A stretch of 64,000 nt of DNA. Source: Kingdonia uniflora (taxonomy: Eukaryota; Streptophyta; Magnoliopsida; Ranunculales; Circaeasteraceae). A program made the position numbers and the translations under genes. Positions within the stretch are counted from its first letter, which is position 1, and every line of letters begins with the position of its first letter. Shown here one piece after another: positions 34,212-45,357 of the stretch. The stretch lies in the NCBI GenBank assembly GCA_014058105.1, contig JACGCM010002205.1, forward strand, positions 3,844,001 to 3,908,000, read 5' to 3'. Under the pieces are notes generated by a model. That model was not told where the DNA came from. It worked only from the letters and a program-made list of their open reading frames with translations, and did not search any database.

Positions 34212-34469
34212 GGTACTATAGTTATCTTCTTGCTGTAACATACTCCTTTCTCTTATCTTGTTATGGTGTCGAAAATTTGGAGTGGTGGTTTGTATTTGAG
34301 CACTTTGTAACTTATTTGATCTTGAATGTCTGTCTGTACTTGGTTTAAATTGATCTACTGTAATGAATTTGAGTTACCTGTAGTTAAATTACCGATATTC
34401 TTGTATACTTGTATTTGTGTATGTTGGAAGTATATAATGCTTGTAACCAGATTTGAACTAAAACCTTGA

Positions 34470-35340
34470 GGAGCTTCGAGGTTGTCCTCGATTAGCAGTC
34501 TAGTCGAGGGATAGTCATGATGCTAAGGTCAGGCCAAGAATTTACTGGACTTCGAAGGTTGCCCCCAGGTCTGTCTACGGGATTGATGCTAAGTGAAGCA
34601 TAACGTGGTTTCCCCCAATGTATTCCCGAGGGTTTGGTCTGTCGACCATTCATGCCTCTCGAGTTTGCTCGAATTTGGAGACTTAAAAAACTTTGAGGTC
34701 GCCCCCAAGTATCAGTCTGGTCAAAGGGTTGACATGATACTTAGGTTAAGCTAAGAAATTCACTGGACTTTGAAGGCCTGAGCCTAAATGAAGCATAACG
34801 TGGTCGCCCCCAATACATTCTCAAGGGTCCAGTCTGTCAATGATTCATGCCCCTCGGGTTTGCTCAAATTTGGAAACTTAAAAAACTTTGAGGTCGCCCC
34901 CAAGTATCAGTCTGGTCAAAGGGTTGACATGATACTTACGTTATGCCAAGAAATTCACTAGATTTCGAAGGCCTGAACCTCAAGGAAGCATAACGTGGTC
35001 ACCCCCAATGCATTCCCGAGGGCCCCGTCTGTCGACAATTCATGCCCCTCAATTTTATTCGAATTTGGAGACATAAAAAACTTTGAGGTCGCCCCCAAGC
35101 ATCAGTCTGGTCGAAGGGTTGACATGATACTTAAGTTAGATAAAGAAATTTACTAGACTTCGAAGGCTGAGCCTAAACAAAGCATAAGGTGATCGTTCCC
35201 AATGCATTCCCAAGGGTCCGGTTTGTCGACCATTCATGCCCCTCATGTTTGCTCCAATTTGGAGACTTAAAAAAAACTTCAAGGTTGCCCCCAAGTATCT
35301 GTCTGGTCGAAGGGTTGACGTAATACTTTGGTTAGGCCGA
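34470..35340 (-). repeat. ~195-bp tandem array in element C
   Basis: About 4.5 copies of a 195-bp unit. The word ctttgaggtcgcccccaagt occurs at 34691, 34886 and 35081, with variants near 34474 and 35277. It lies between the 3' end of the antisense gene (34211) and the integrase end (about 35400), the same slot as the arrays in B and E. Confidence 0.92.
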
Positions 35341-35399
35341 GACAGGATGCGATGTTCAAAGGAAAAATATGTTCATTGATTATACTGTATTTACATTAG

Positions 35400-36500
35400 T
35401 TGAACAAGGTGGAGGCCAGGGCCTATTGTTTGATACTAACTGTATGGTATTCCAAGGATTGGGTTGAGGCTCTTCTGCTTCTGTCATTAGCTAATAGGAA
35501 CCTTTGTCAATTTTATCATACACGACGTAAGGTATTTCCTAGGATTTGGCTAGCTTACTGGCATTGTAAGGCTTCGAAGAGGGTGTGACTTGCCGACGTA
35601 CCAAATCTTTAATTTTGAAACCACGTGGTCAAATTCTTTGGTTGTATGACTTCTGGAAAGAGAGATGGTAACGACCGAGATTTGCGATGGCTCAGTCTCT
35701 AGTTTCGTTGATCTATAACATATTGCATTCAAGTTCAAACTCATTATCTACGTCAGGGAGGTTGGGGTCGCGTATCGGTATTTCAAATTGAGTAGGTAAA
35801 ACCGCTTTGGTACCATAGGCTAGAAGGAAAGGTGTACAGCCCGTCGCCTTTCGTGGTACATGTTGTAGTTCTTGGACCCATCTTCCTTTTTTCTCATCGA
35901 CCCGCTTCTTAAGGCCGTCAACTATAGTTATATTGATTGCTTCAACTTGACCATTCCCCTGGGGGTAGTAAGGTGATGTGGGGGAGAAGATGATGTTGTA
36001 CTATTTGAAGAAATTGTGGACTTTATTCCCAATGAACTATGGATCATTATCGCATCGAATCATGTGAGGACAGCCAATCTGTGTAATTATATTATCCCAT
36101 AAGAACTTGATAACTTCTTCTTCTCTGGTTCTACTTAAAGGTATGGCTTCGATCCATTTAGCAAAGTAATTTGTTGCCACAAGAATATTTTCTCGGCTAC
36201 CCGATGCTTTTGGAAAATGACCCACAAGATTGATGGCCCATCGCTTGAATGGCCAATAGATTTAACTGCAATGGATATCTTGTGATGGGCTATGGATGTT
36301 GTGGGCGTGACGTTGGCATTTGTTATATTGTTTGACGTACTCTTCAGTTTGCTTCTTCATATTGGGCATGAATAAACCTTTGGATACGGCTCGAAGGGCC
36401 ATAGATCGACCAGCAGTGTGGGCACCGTAGGTACCTTCGTGGAGTGGGACAAGAATTCAAGTGGCTTCGCCTTGAGAGATGCACCGGAGATGGACACTAT
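35400..36500 (-). pseudogene. Integrase of element C
   Basis: Zinc finger HEGTYGAHTAGRSMALRAVS and KCQRHAHN (about 36450-36310). In the core the first catalytic Asp is Asn: the box reads WAINLVGHF (codon AAT, 36229-36231) where the family has a GID/GLD form. The second Asp (IRCDNDP) and the Glu (NGQVEAIN) are kept. The C-terminal domain (EIPYVVYDKIDKGSY, EPQPNPWNT) runs to about 35400. Several stops. Inactive. Confidence 0.78.
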
Positions 36501-36627
36501 TCGGGGATTTGCTACGTTACTCGCCTTTGAGGATCGTATATCTGGGGTAAATTTCTAGTAACGAACGTTTGGCTTTGGGGTCATCTGGGATGGCAGAACT
36601 GTTGAAGTAGGCAAGAAATGGTGTGTG

Positions 36628-37190
36628 CTAGTCAGTTAGATTGAGACTTTCACCCCTAGTATTGATGGCATTGACTTCTATCAGGTCGATACGTGGGCCT
36701 TCGAGTACTTCGATATGGAGTGCTCGAGATTCGGACTGGCCTAACATGGCTGTTATGTAAGCGAGGACATTAACATGTCTGTTTTTGCCTCGAGGGTAAT
36801 GAGTAATAGAAGAATTTTTAGGAAAATGATTCATGCGCTGGCGGACGAGAGTAGCATACTCAGCCATTCGACCGTTGGCCAGATTTTTGCTGATGTATTG
36901 TCTTTGAACAAGTTAGGATTCAGTAAATACTGCAAGTTTAGGGATACCGAGTTCGAGTGCGAGGTCGAGGCCATGGATCAAGGCTTCATACTCGGCCTCG
37001 TTGTTGAAGCATTCGAAGTTTAACTTAATGGCTTTTTCAATTCGATTATTGGTGGGAGTAACCAGACAACACCGATCCCCAAACCGTTAGGTCCAACAGA
37101 TCCATCTGCAAAGAGGTGCCAACCTATATTAGGGTTCTAAGGGTCATTCTGTTCGGGTTGGTCTTTGGGTAGATCATCTTCGTGTTCCTC
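36628..37190 (-). pseudogene. RNase H region of element C
   Basis: WHLFADGSVGPNGLGIGVVW carries the first Asp, then the frame shifts. NNEAEYEALIHGLDLALELG-like text follows in another frame, then NGRMAEYATLVRQRMNHF (36867 leftward). The final His-x-Asp site reads NRHVNVLAYI, with Asn for Asp. Confidence 0.7.
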
Positions 37191-37249
37191 CCAGTCGATA
37201 TCTTTGACGGGGAAGTCGGCAAGGAAATCGACAACTGCATGGCCTTTAT

Positions 37250-38740
37250 GGGATATCTGCTTCTTAAACATGATGTCGTGTTCGCCAAGATAAACAGACC
37301 ACTGCTGCACCCGTCTAGATTTTTCTTTCTTCGCTGAGTACTTCTCGAAGGGGGTAACTTGTGATAATATGGATAGGGTGTGCTTGAAAATATGGTTTAA
37401 GTTTTTGAGAAGTGTAGACGAGGGTGAGGAGCAAACGTTCGTGTTTTGTGTATCGAGTCTTTGTAGATGTCAGTGTTTTTCTAATAAAGTATACAGGTTT
37501 CTCGATACTGGATTCGAGTCGAATAAAGACTAAACTGAGAAAAGTGTTAGTAACAGCGAGGTATAAAGAAAGCGTTTTTCCTTTGATGGGGGTATTGATG
37601 ATGGGTGGTCGACCAAGGTATATTTTAAGTTCGAGGAAGGCTTATTCACAGTCGGGTGTCCAATTGATTTCAGGGTTACTTTTCTTTTTGGCCTTATGAG
37701 CACCTTGGTCGCGTAGGAGGGAGAAAAGCCAAGCACAACAGTCTGAGGATTTCAAAATAAAGTGGCTGAGAGCTGCTATCTTGCCAGCCATCTTTTGAAC
37801 ATCTTTTTTGGTTCGGGGGGAAGGCATATCGATCAGGGCTCGGATATGAGTAGGGTCGATCTCGATACCTCGTTTGCTGATGAAGTGGCCTAAGAATTTG
37901 TCGGATAAAACACCAAACTGACATTTGTCTGGGTTAAGTTTCATATTATATGTATGAAGTATCGAGAAAACTTCGGTTAAGTCTTAAATGTGGGTGATTT
38001 TTTGGAGGCTTTTGCATAACATGTCGTCGATGTAAACTTCGACCGACTTGCCAAGCAAAGGTTTGAATATGGTGGTGACATGCCTCTGATAAGTGACACC
38101 CACAATTTTAAGGTCGAAGGGCATGACGTTAAAACAGTTAAGGTCATGTTTAATGATAAAATAAGTTTTAAGTTGATCTTCGGGGAAGAAGGGTACCTGA
38201 TTGTAACCCAAAGCCGCATCCATCATTGATAGTCACTCATTCCACCAGTAGCATCTAGGAGTACTAAAATGATCTAGAGGGGGAAGATGTCCTTCAGCGT
38301 GTGCTTGTTGTGGTCTATGAAGTCGACACAGATTTGGATCTTACCATTCTTCGTAGGGACCGCAACAATATTGGATATCTTGTCAGTGTACTTGACCTCT
38401 CTGATAAACCCTACGACTAGAAGTTTGTCAACTTCAAGGGTAACAGCCTCAGGAAGTCGTGGGGCCAATGTGCGCTTCTTCTGCTTTACTACAGTAGAGT
38501 AAGGGATGAGGTCAAGGTGATGGCATGCTAAAATGGTGTCAACACCGGACATTTTGTGGAAAGTCCAGGCGAAGACATCTTTATTTGTTCGAAGGATGTC
38601 GGTGAATTCGAGGAGCTTGGCCTCATCCAACAAAGTACCAATGAATGTCCCTCGACCAGGGCCATCAAGTTTGATATAGACAGTTGTTTTAATGGGTGCG
38701 GTAGCTGACATCGGAGGTACGGGGGTAGCGAGAGACATTG
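37250..38740 (-). pseudogene. Reverse transcriptase of element C
   Basis: This is the only RT in the nest that still has the palm: DVFAWTFHKMSGVD, LVVGFIREVKYTDKISNIVA, MMDAALGYNQVPF, FNVMPFDLKIVGVTYQRHV and the catalytic YIDDML (about 38025), then MKLNPDKCQFGVLSDKFLGH and FISKRGIEIDPTHIRALIDM. The usual MPFGLKNAG box is altered. Several stops split it (38274, 38226, 37944). Confidence 0.82.
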
Positions 38741-39300
38741 ATTGCTATTGTTGTTTGACAAGTTTTCGGGTCTGATTGGTCTCCAGATACTCGCATGAAC
38801 GGGTAAGGCGTTAGGAGCCTTTTAAGTTCCACGTACTATAGGGGGTAGTGAAGCGAAGGGTCTGGTGCTAAGTCGAAAGTATGGCTCTCATGGCATGAAG
38901 TCAGTCGAGGCCAAGGATGCCGAGATATTCGGATTTCTTGTCGATGATAAGAAAGTTGGCTTGGAGTCTTACTGGCCCTGTAGTGAGAGGGAAACTAATA
39001 CGTCTGACAACGACTTCAATAGCGCCGCTGAGGCCCTTGAGTTCGACATTAGCCAGGGTAATGAGGTCTATTTTATGCACGGCTTGAACAGTCTAAAAAA
39101 ATTGTACATTAGTTGTACTTCCCGTGTCGATGAGCATGGTATGGTGGACGAGGTGGCCGATCTTAATCATAATGATTACAGGGTCGGAATGGGGGAAATG
39201 AGCATGCGATGTGTCACAGTCATTAAATAAGATACCCTCGGGTCGAGGGTATTGGCCCGATTCTGGCAGAAGGGCGGGTAGCTTCTCCAAGTAGGTGAAT
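38741..39300 (-). pseudogene. Protease of element C
   Basis: Active-site loop MLIDTGSTTNVQFF (about 39130-39093) with Asp-Thr-Gly intact, preceded by HFPHSDPVIIMIKIGHLVHH. The rest of the domain is broken by frame changes before RT begins. It is the only protease in the window with an intact DTG. Confidence 0.7.
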
Positions 39301-40601
39301 TTGCAGTATTCTTCGACACGCTTGCGCTTCCTTTTATAGTGATTGCTATCGATATTGTTGACCTCGATGAGATGAAGTTGGTAAATATGTACCTTGACCG
39401 AGTCGCCAGCAGGGTCGGGTTGAGGTTTAAGGTACGACCCATTGAGGTAACTGGGGAGGTCAGTGACATATTGATGTAGACGGCCCGCCATAAGAATTAT
39501 TTCAAGAGAGCACTGCAAAGTGAAGTATTTGTTGGTGTGATAGCATTTACACTTATGATTCTGGCAGTATGGTTCACCTTGTTTGACCTCGATGGGGTAA
39601 GGGGTACGCCATATGGGGTCGGCCTGAATGTGTGGTAGAAGGGTACTGTTAGAAGCAGTAAGCTTCGGGAGGACTAACTTCGGTTGTTTTTTACGGGCCT
39701 CAGTGGTAGTGTCATCATTATGGGGGCATTTGTGGCTCTCAGTCTCCTATAAGATGGGAGTGATCATGGGTATAGAAGATTGCCCCTATAGAGGTTTATT
39801 CTGATTGGTGGCCTAAGCTTGCCTTTGTCGATTTGACTAGCGGAGGCGCTCAAGGTCGATATACCCATTAACTTTGGATAATATCTCCTCGTGGGTTCGC
39901 GGTTTTTGGATTACGATATACTCTTTGACGCGATAGTTATCCGACAGAGCATTAGAATAGGTGAGTACAACATTTGCACAGTCGAGCTTTTCTATCTTGC
40001 GCGACTCGTCGAGAAATCGCTTAGTGAAGGCTTTAAAGATTTCATTGGGGCATTGACCCAGACCTCGCGGTCCTTGTTGAAGGCGAATTGAGCAATAAAT
40101 TGACTAGATAAATGGTCAAAGCTTCGGATCGAGCCATTAGGGAGGCTATGATACCATATGAGAGGGCTGTCTGTGAGGCTGGTAGGAAACAATTGACACA
40201 ATAGGTGGTCGGCCGTGGAGTATTGGCTTAAGGCATTTTGGAATTCGAGGATGTGAGGTTGAGGGTCGGTATTATGGTATTTGCTGATTTTGGGGGCGTA
40301 GAAATTTGGAGGCACCACGATAGCGAGGAGTTTAGGGTAGATGGGGTTGTTTAGCTGACTCTAAGAGTTTGATTCACGGCTCGCACTGATGCAGATGGCA
40401 GTGTGAAGTTTTTGGTCGAGTTCCTATAATGTAAGATAGGCAGGATGAAGGGGAGATATTTATGGTTGAAGGGGATGAGGCCGAATGTTTGGCGTGTGCT
40501 CAATGCTGCGCTCCCCGAGACGTTCTTAAGCAGGGTGACGCTTTGGGTATCTGGTAGTACAAAGAGTTAAATCGAACAAATCCTCCATGCTTCACAATTC
40601 T
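39301..40601 (-). pseudogene. gag: gag of element C, 5' part deleted
   Basis: Gag core 40318-39992 (NFYAPKISKYHNTDPQPHIL, SLPNGSIRSFDHLSSQFIAQ, FAFNKDREVW), then a zinc-knuckle-like YCQNHKCKCYHTNKYF (about 39560-39520) and a linker. At 40601/40602 gag sequence is joined directly to mid-LTR sequence. The first part of gag, the leader and the PBS, all present in element A, are gone. Confidence 0.78.
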
Positions 40602-40816
40602 GTCTAGTGAGCTGGCCACCTGACATGTTTCCCTTCGGCCATGTACGCCCATGGTCAAAGTATTTCTGTTTTGACAGTTCCTTCGAGTGTTCGAATAGTC
40701 TCAGAAGGTTTTGCGGGATTGATTATTGACTTACTAGGCTTTGAGTCATCAGGTAGGCTTTGATGTAACTTTCGAGTGTTCGACAAGTGTTGGAAGGCTG
40801 CGAGTAGGCTACTACA
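40602..40816 (-). repeat. Truncated 5' LTR of element C (215 bp)
   Basis: Matches the last 215 bp (29078-29292) of the left LTR, from tgtctagtgagctggcc to GGCTACTACA. The remaining ~490 bp of LTR are deleted. Confidence 0.88.
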
Positions 40817-41342
40817 TAAGATAGATTCAGGGAATGCAAAGGAAGTTACTATTCGTGTTGGAAATAAGGCTTGGGATAAGCAGGTTGATGAAATAAGGGT
40901 TGACCTGACGAAGGATAAAGAAGAGGCTTTGGCCTTGTTGAGATCAAATTTTGAGAAGGATGTGTGGGGGCAAGTAAACGATGCTCAAAGGTCGATGGAG
41001 GTGGAGCATGGGAAAGTTTTAGATGGAGTAAGAGCCGAACTGATGCAAGACAGTCTCAAGGCGTATAAAAAGGTAAGGGCCAATTATAGAGGGCAGTTTG
41101 CTGTTATGGAGTAGAGGAAAGATCATTACAAAGGATTGGTCATTTCGGGGAACTTGATTTTTGATGATTTAGAGGCGGAAGACAAAGTTCTGGAAACCCC
41201 TGAGGTTCCTGGTGGGATGGAGGCTGTCGAGGAGCTTGAGATGACGATTTCCGAGGGTTATCATCCAGAGAATGTAATGTATGAATTCGCTCCAGGTGGT
41301 TTTGTGAAGGATGATGATATAGTGTCTCCTTCTATAGAGTAA
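40817..41342 (+). pseudogene. Long antisense gene of element B, 3' part
   Basis: Continues the coiled coil broken at 28585: IDSGNAKEVTIRVGNKAWDK, QVDEIRVDLTKDKEEALALL, then one stop (41113) and an acidic tail (LEAEDKVLETPEVPGGMEAV, YEFAPGGFVKDDDIVSPSIE) ending at 41342. If the duplicated target word is counted once, the codons ...AAG TAC AAG ATA GAT... run in frame across the element C insertion. Confidence 0.7.
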
Positions 41343-41699
41343 ATCATTGTGGCAAGCAAACTTGAGTTTTTGATGAGAGATGAAAAAATGGTCTATGGGA
41401 ATGAAACAACATTGTGTTGTTGTTATTGAATGTTGATGGTTATCTTTTTTAAAGATTGGTTTGAAAGTATTTGATGCATAATGTTATGTGAAATTTATAC
41501 TAAGTATTAATATTCGACAAGATTGACATTGTAAAATTTTATTGTAGATAGTAGAAGAGTATTGCTCGGAAGAAACTATTCTTGTTTATTAAAAGATGGC
41601 CATATAATGGCAAGTATTTGGAATTTTTACCAGATGTTAATCCTCAATGGGATATCTGGATTTGGATGGAAAAGAACAAAACATGACATGTTAGTTTTC

Positions 41700-41890
41700 A
41701 GGCATACTTATCAAGTATGGATCGAGACTAAGTAAAGATAGTAATGCTGAGTGGCAGTTTAGATGCATACTTATCAAGTTTAGATCGAGACCAAGTAAAG
41801 ATAGTAAAGAGTATGGTAGTGTTGATGCATACTTATCAAGTATGGATCGAGACTAAATAAAGATAGTAAAGATTATTATAAAGATAGTAA
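41700..41890 (-). repeat. ~62-bp tandem repeat in element B (three copies)
   Basis: gcatacttatcaagtatgga plus tcgagactaagtaaagatag recurs with starts at 41702, 41765 and 41827. It sits between the antisense gene end and the integrase, as in C and E, but with an unrelated sequence. Confidence 0.85.
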
Positions 41891-41924
41891 AGATGTATTA
41901 AAATTGTTGAAATCGGTTACAGTT

Positions 41925-43250
41925 TTCATATGTAAAAGATCTTCAGTTGGGCTGTATTTTGAGGATATTCAAGTTGTATTTTGTCTTCGGTCATCATCCA
42001 GTAAGTCCCATTATCAGTTTTTTTACTGATAATATATGGTCCCTCCCAGTTTTTGGATAACTTTTAAGAATTTTTAGGTCTAGTGCTATCCTGGATTCAT
42101 CGAAAGGCATGGTCACCAATGCTAAACTTTTGAGTTCGAACCTTTTTGTTGTAAGCTTTCTTCAGGGTATCATGGTATCGATCCAAGTTTTCTATGGCTT
42201 TGTCTTGGGTTTCGCCAATCCAGTTGAGGTTACAGAGGAGTCCTAGTTTGTTGTCTTCATTTAGGACTTTTCTTCAGTCACTCGGTAGGTCAAGGTCTGA
42301 AGGTATGACTGCTTCAGTATCGAAAGCCATCATAAATGGAGTACAACCTGTGGATGTTAGAGGGGTTGCCCGGTATGCCCATAGTAGTTCATCAACACAT
42401 CTACCTTTTTTCTCGTCGAGGCGCTTGCGTAATCCTGACTTTAAGCTCTTGTTATTGGCTTTGGCTTGTCCATTTTCTTGAGGGTAGTAAGGTGTTAAAG
42501 TTGAGAGTTAAATCTTGTACTTGTGGAGGAAAGTGAGGACTTTACTGCTGATGAATTGCTTGCCGTTGTCAGATCGTATCATTCGTGAGCAGCAAAATCT
42601 GGTGATTAAATACTCTGAAAGGAACTTGATGACTTCATTTTCATCGATGTGACATTGAGGAACTGCATCGACCCATTTTGTGAAGTAGTTTGTGGCCATA
42701 AAGAAAATTTTTCTATTTCCCGATGCTGGGTGGAAAGGTCCAATGATATCGATCCCCCATCTTTTGAATGGCCAGAGGACGTTGCTAATGTTCAAGTCAA
42801 GTGTTGGGCTTTTAATGTATTGAGTGTGGATTCAGCATTTGTAGCACTTACGTACAAAATCTTCGTAGTCTTATCACATCTTTGGCCAGTATATTCCTTG
42901 TGTGAATGTCCATTGGGCTAATGATCATCCCGAAATGTGGGCTGCACAGATTCCTTCGTGAAGTTCTTTAATTTTAATTTGAGCCTAATTTTTAGATATG
43001 CATTCATTAAAAGGTCCTCATCCTGTGATGTGATATAAGACTTTATCTTGAACTGTGAATCTGGGGAATTTTGGTAAAAGTAATCAGGCCTCTTCCTTGT
43101 TACTCGGGAGGATGCTGGAATTAAGGTATGCATAGAATGGTCTTCTCCAGCCTTCAACGTCTTCATCTTCAGTAATAGAGATATGTATTGTAGACTGGGT
43201 ATCGAGGCTGGAATGTTCTATGAACTTGATTTCCAAAGTTCTCTTTTCGT
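41925..43250 (-). pseudogene. Integrase of element B
   Basis: Core WGIDIIGPF keeps the first Asp and IRSDNGKQF the second. The catalytic Glu is Lys: QENGQAKANN with codon AAA at 42462-42460. The rest reads VDAVPQCHIDENEVIKFLSE and ELLWAYRATP, then the C-terminal LSKNWEGPYIISKKTDNGTY near 42060. The N-terminal zinc region (43166-42795) is broken. The same residue is lost as in element E. Confidence 0.78.
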
Positions 43251-43299
43251 TGTCCTCAAGAATGGCAGCGATATAAGCTAATGCATGAGTGTGGAGGTT

Positions 43300-43835
43300 T
43301 TCTGTTTGAGGTAGGTAAGAGATTACTGCTGGCTAAAATTTGCTCATTTTCTCTTAAACTAATGCTGCATAATTAACCATTTTTCTGGATGTCTTGAATA
43401 TCTTATTGTAATGATTGGCGACGAATAAGGAGTAGTCATATAGAGTTATTTTTTTCGCCCCAAGTATTATTGCAAGATCTAGGCCATGAAGGATTGCTTC
43501 ATAATCTGCTTCATTTTTGGCGGCATAAAATTTGAGTTTAATGGCTTTCTCGATGCGATGATTGGATGGTGTAACGAGAACGATGTCAATTCCGGATCCT
43601 CGTGGTCTAGCTGATCCATACGTAAAGAATTTTCATCCTGTACTTCAGAACTAGGCGTCTAGCTCTGCAATTGAGTCATTAACCAATACTTCTTCAAGTT
43701 CTTCAGAATTGAGGTCTTCGACTAGAAAATTAGCTAGGAAATCAGCTACTGCTTGTCCTTTGACTAAGATCTGAGGCCCGAAGGAGATGTTATATTTGCC
43801 GAGGAATACAGACAATTGCTGAACTATTCAAGATC
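43300..43835 (-). pseudogene. RNase H of element B
   Basis: KFFTYGSARPRGSGIDIVLV has Tyr instead of the first catalytic Asp (codon TAT). The Glu in KNEADYEAILHGLDLA is kept, and the second Asp site reads LYDYSLFVANHY. Stops occur at several points. Confidence 0.7.
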
Positions 43836-44800
43836 TTTCTTTTTTAGAGAGTACAAGTTTGAGAGGATATTTAGTAATGATTTTTATGGGATGAGCTTGG
43901 AAATATGGTAAAAGTTTTTGAGAGCTGTAGACCAAGGCGAGTAGTTGTTTTTCTGTTGTTGTATATATTTTTTTTGCAGGCATAAAAATATTACTGATAA
44001 AGTAGATTGGTTTTTCTACACCTTCGTCTTCTTGAATAAGGATAAAGCTAATGGAATCATCAGTTGTAGATAAGTACATTGTCAGTGTTTTGCCATCAAT
44101 TGGAGTATTCATTATAGGAGGATGCCCCAAGTATCGTTTAAGATCTTGGATGACCAACTCACAGTCAAGAGTCTAAATGATTTCCTTATGCTATTTTTTG
44201 GACAATGAAGTAAGATTTCCGCGAAGGAGGTAAAGTAGTTTGCATCGATCAAATGACTTAGAAGTGGCTCATGCGTTCTTCAACCCATAAGGCATTACTA
44301 TGTAACAGTAAAAACCTCTTTCTATGACAAAAGTATTATTTTCCTGATCTTCTTCGGCGAATGAAACCCTATTGTATCTAAAGGCTGCATCCATCATTGA
44401 AAGAAGAGCGCGCCCTGCTATAGAATTGAGTTGTTGTGGGATCTGTGGGAGAGGAAAGTTATCTTTGGGTATAAAATTGTTGGGCTCTGTCAAATCAGCA
44501 CAAAATCTGATTTTCCCATTCTTCTTTGGGACCGCTGCTATGTTAGAAACCCATTTTGGATACTTTGCTTCCCAAATAAATCCTACATGATAAAGTTGAT
44601 TAATTTCTTTATTTACAGCTTTGCGAAGGCAAGGAGCTAGATTTCGACACTTTTGTACAACGGCATTGCTGTATAGAAGGAGATTGAGCTTGTGACATGC
44701 GATCAAAGGATTAATATCGGGCATCTTTTGGAAAGACCGTGCAAAGATGTCGATGTTCTTCTTAAGGAGCTGGATCATGGTTTTCTAATTCATCAGATGA
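43828..44800 (-). pseudogene. Reverse transcriptase of element B, YxDD region deleted
   Basis: 44778-44269 is open: GFIWEAKYPKWVSNIAAVPK, KNGKIRFCADLTEPNNF, LLSMMDAAFRYNRVSFAEED and VMPYGLKNA. Right after this comes a stop and then SKSFDRCKLLYLLRGNLTS, a block that belongs after the palm and thumb. The YxDD box and about 130 residues are missing near 44262. The connection part (GHPPIMNTPIDGKTLTMYLS, EDEGVEKPIYFISNI) follows to 43828. Confidence 0.8.
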
Positions 44801-44899
44801 CAGTTTGAAGCCAATAAAGGTGTTACGCCTGGGCCCATCGAGTTCAATGGAATCTACTACCTTAGTATCATGCAACTCAAATATGGGGGGCCTTTCCTA

Positions 44900-45357
44900 C
44901 TACAGTTGCTATGTATTGAAAAGTTTTGCCGTGTGAGTGTTGGTGGTGATATTCTCGTACATATGTGCAACTGGTTGGCTACCTTGGATTTCATAGACTC
45001 CATGATCTTTTGGAAACTGCAATGCTAAATGAAAAGTCGAGGGTACTGCTTTGATCGAATGTAGCCAACTTCTTCCTAAAATTCTAAAGTATTTAAACTT
45101 AGCATCAATGACAACAAATTTAATGAAAGTGGCTTCAGATCCCACTTGAACTGGCAGAGTGATTTCTCCTGTGGCCGATTCTTTTGATCCGTTAAAACCA
45201 GTGAGGTGGTTGCCGAAGCTTTCATTGAGTCTTTGAGTCCCAAAACTTTAATTTCCCTTATGAATAGAACATCTATGGCGCTTCCTGTATTGACGTGAAG
45301 CATATATAGACAATCTTGTCCTACTTTGAGCATAATAACCAGAGGGTCATCATGAGG
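44900..45357 (-). pseudogene. Protease of element B
   Basis: Active-site loop LHVNTGSAIDVLF: the catalytic Asp is Asn (AAT). The following frame gives MGSEATFIKFVVIDAKFKYF, RILGRSWLHSIKAVPSTFHL and a short tail. The enzyme would be inactive. Confidence 0.75.

Larger units (their letters stand above)
28586..40816 (-). mobile_element. Element C: innermost Tat-like Ty3/gypsy retrotransposon
   Basis: Minus-strand element, 12.2 kb, same family as A. 3' LTR 28586-29292 is complete; the 5' LTR is only a 215-bp stub (40602-40816). Order right to left: LTR stub, gag (5' part deleted), PR, RT, RNase H, INT, a 195-bp tandem array, and then the plus-strand cassette with two small ORFs and one long gene. 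Flanks are caagt and taaga. The broken host ORF reads straight through if the original word was CAAGA, each copy having one change. It is the youngest layer by position. Confidence 0.88.

Noticed and set aside
33812..34241. Minus-strand ORFs rich in Ser/Pro over 33812-34241
   Set aside because: They are antisense to the long cassette gene of element C, whose coiled-coil reading is shared with other elements.
40817..40821. No target duplication for element C at first sight (caagt versus taaga)
   Set aside because: Rejected as evidence against insertion: both words are one change from caaga, and removing the element restores the host reading frame.
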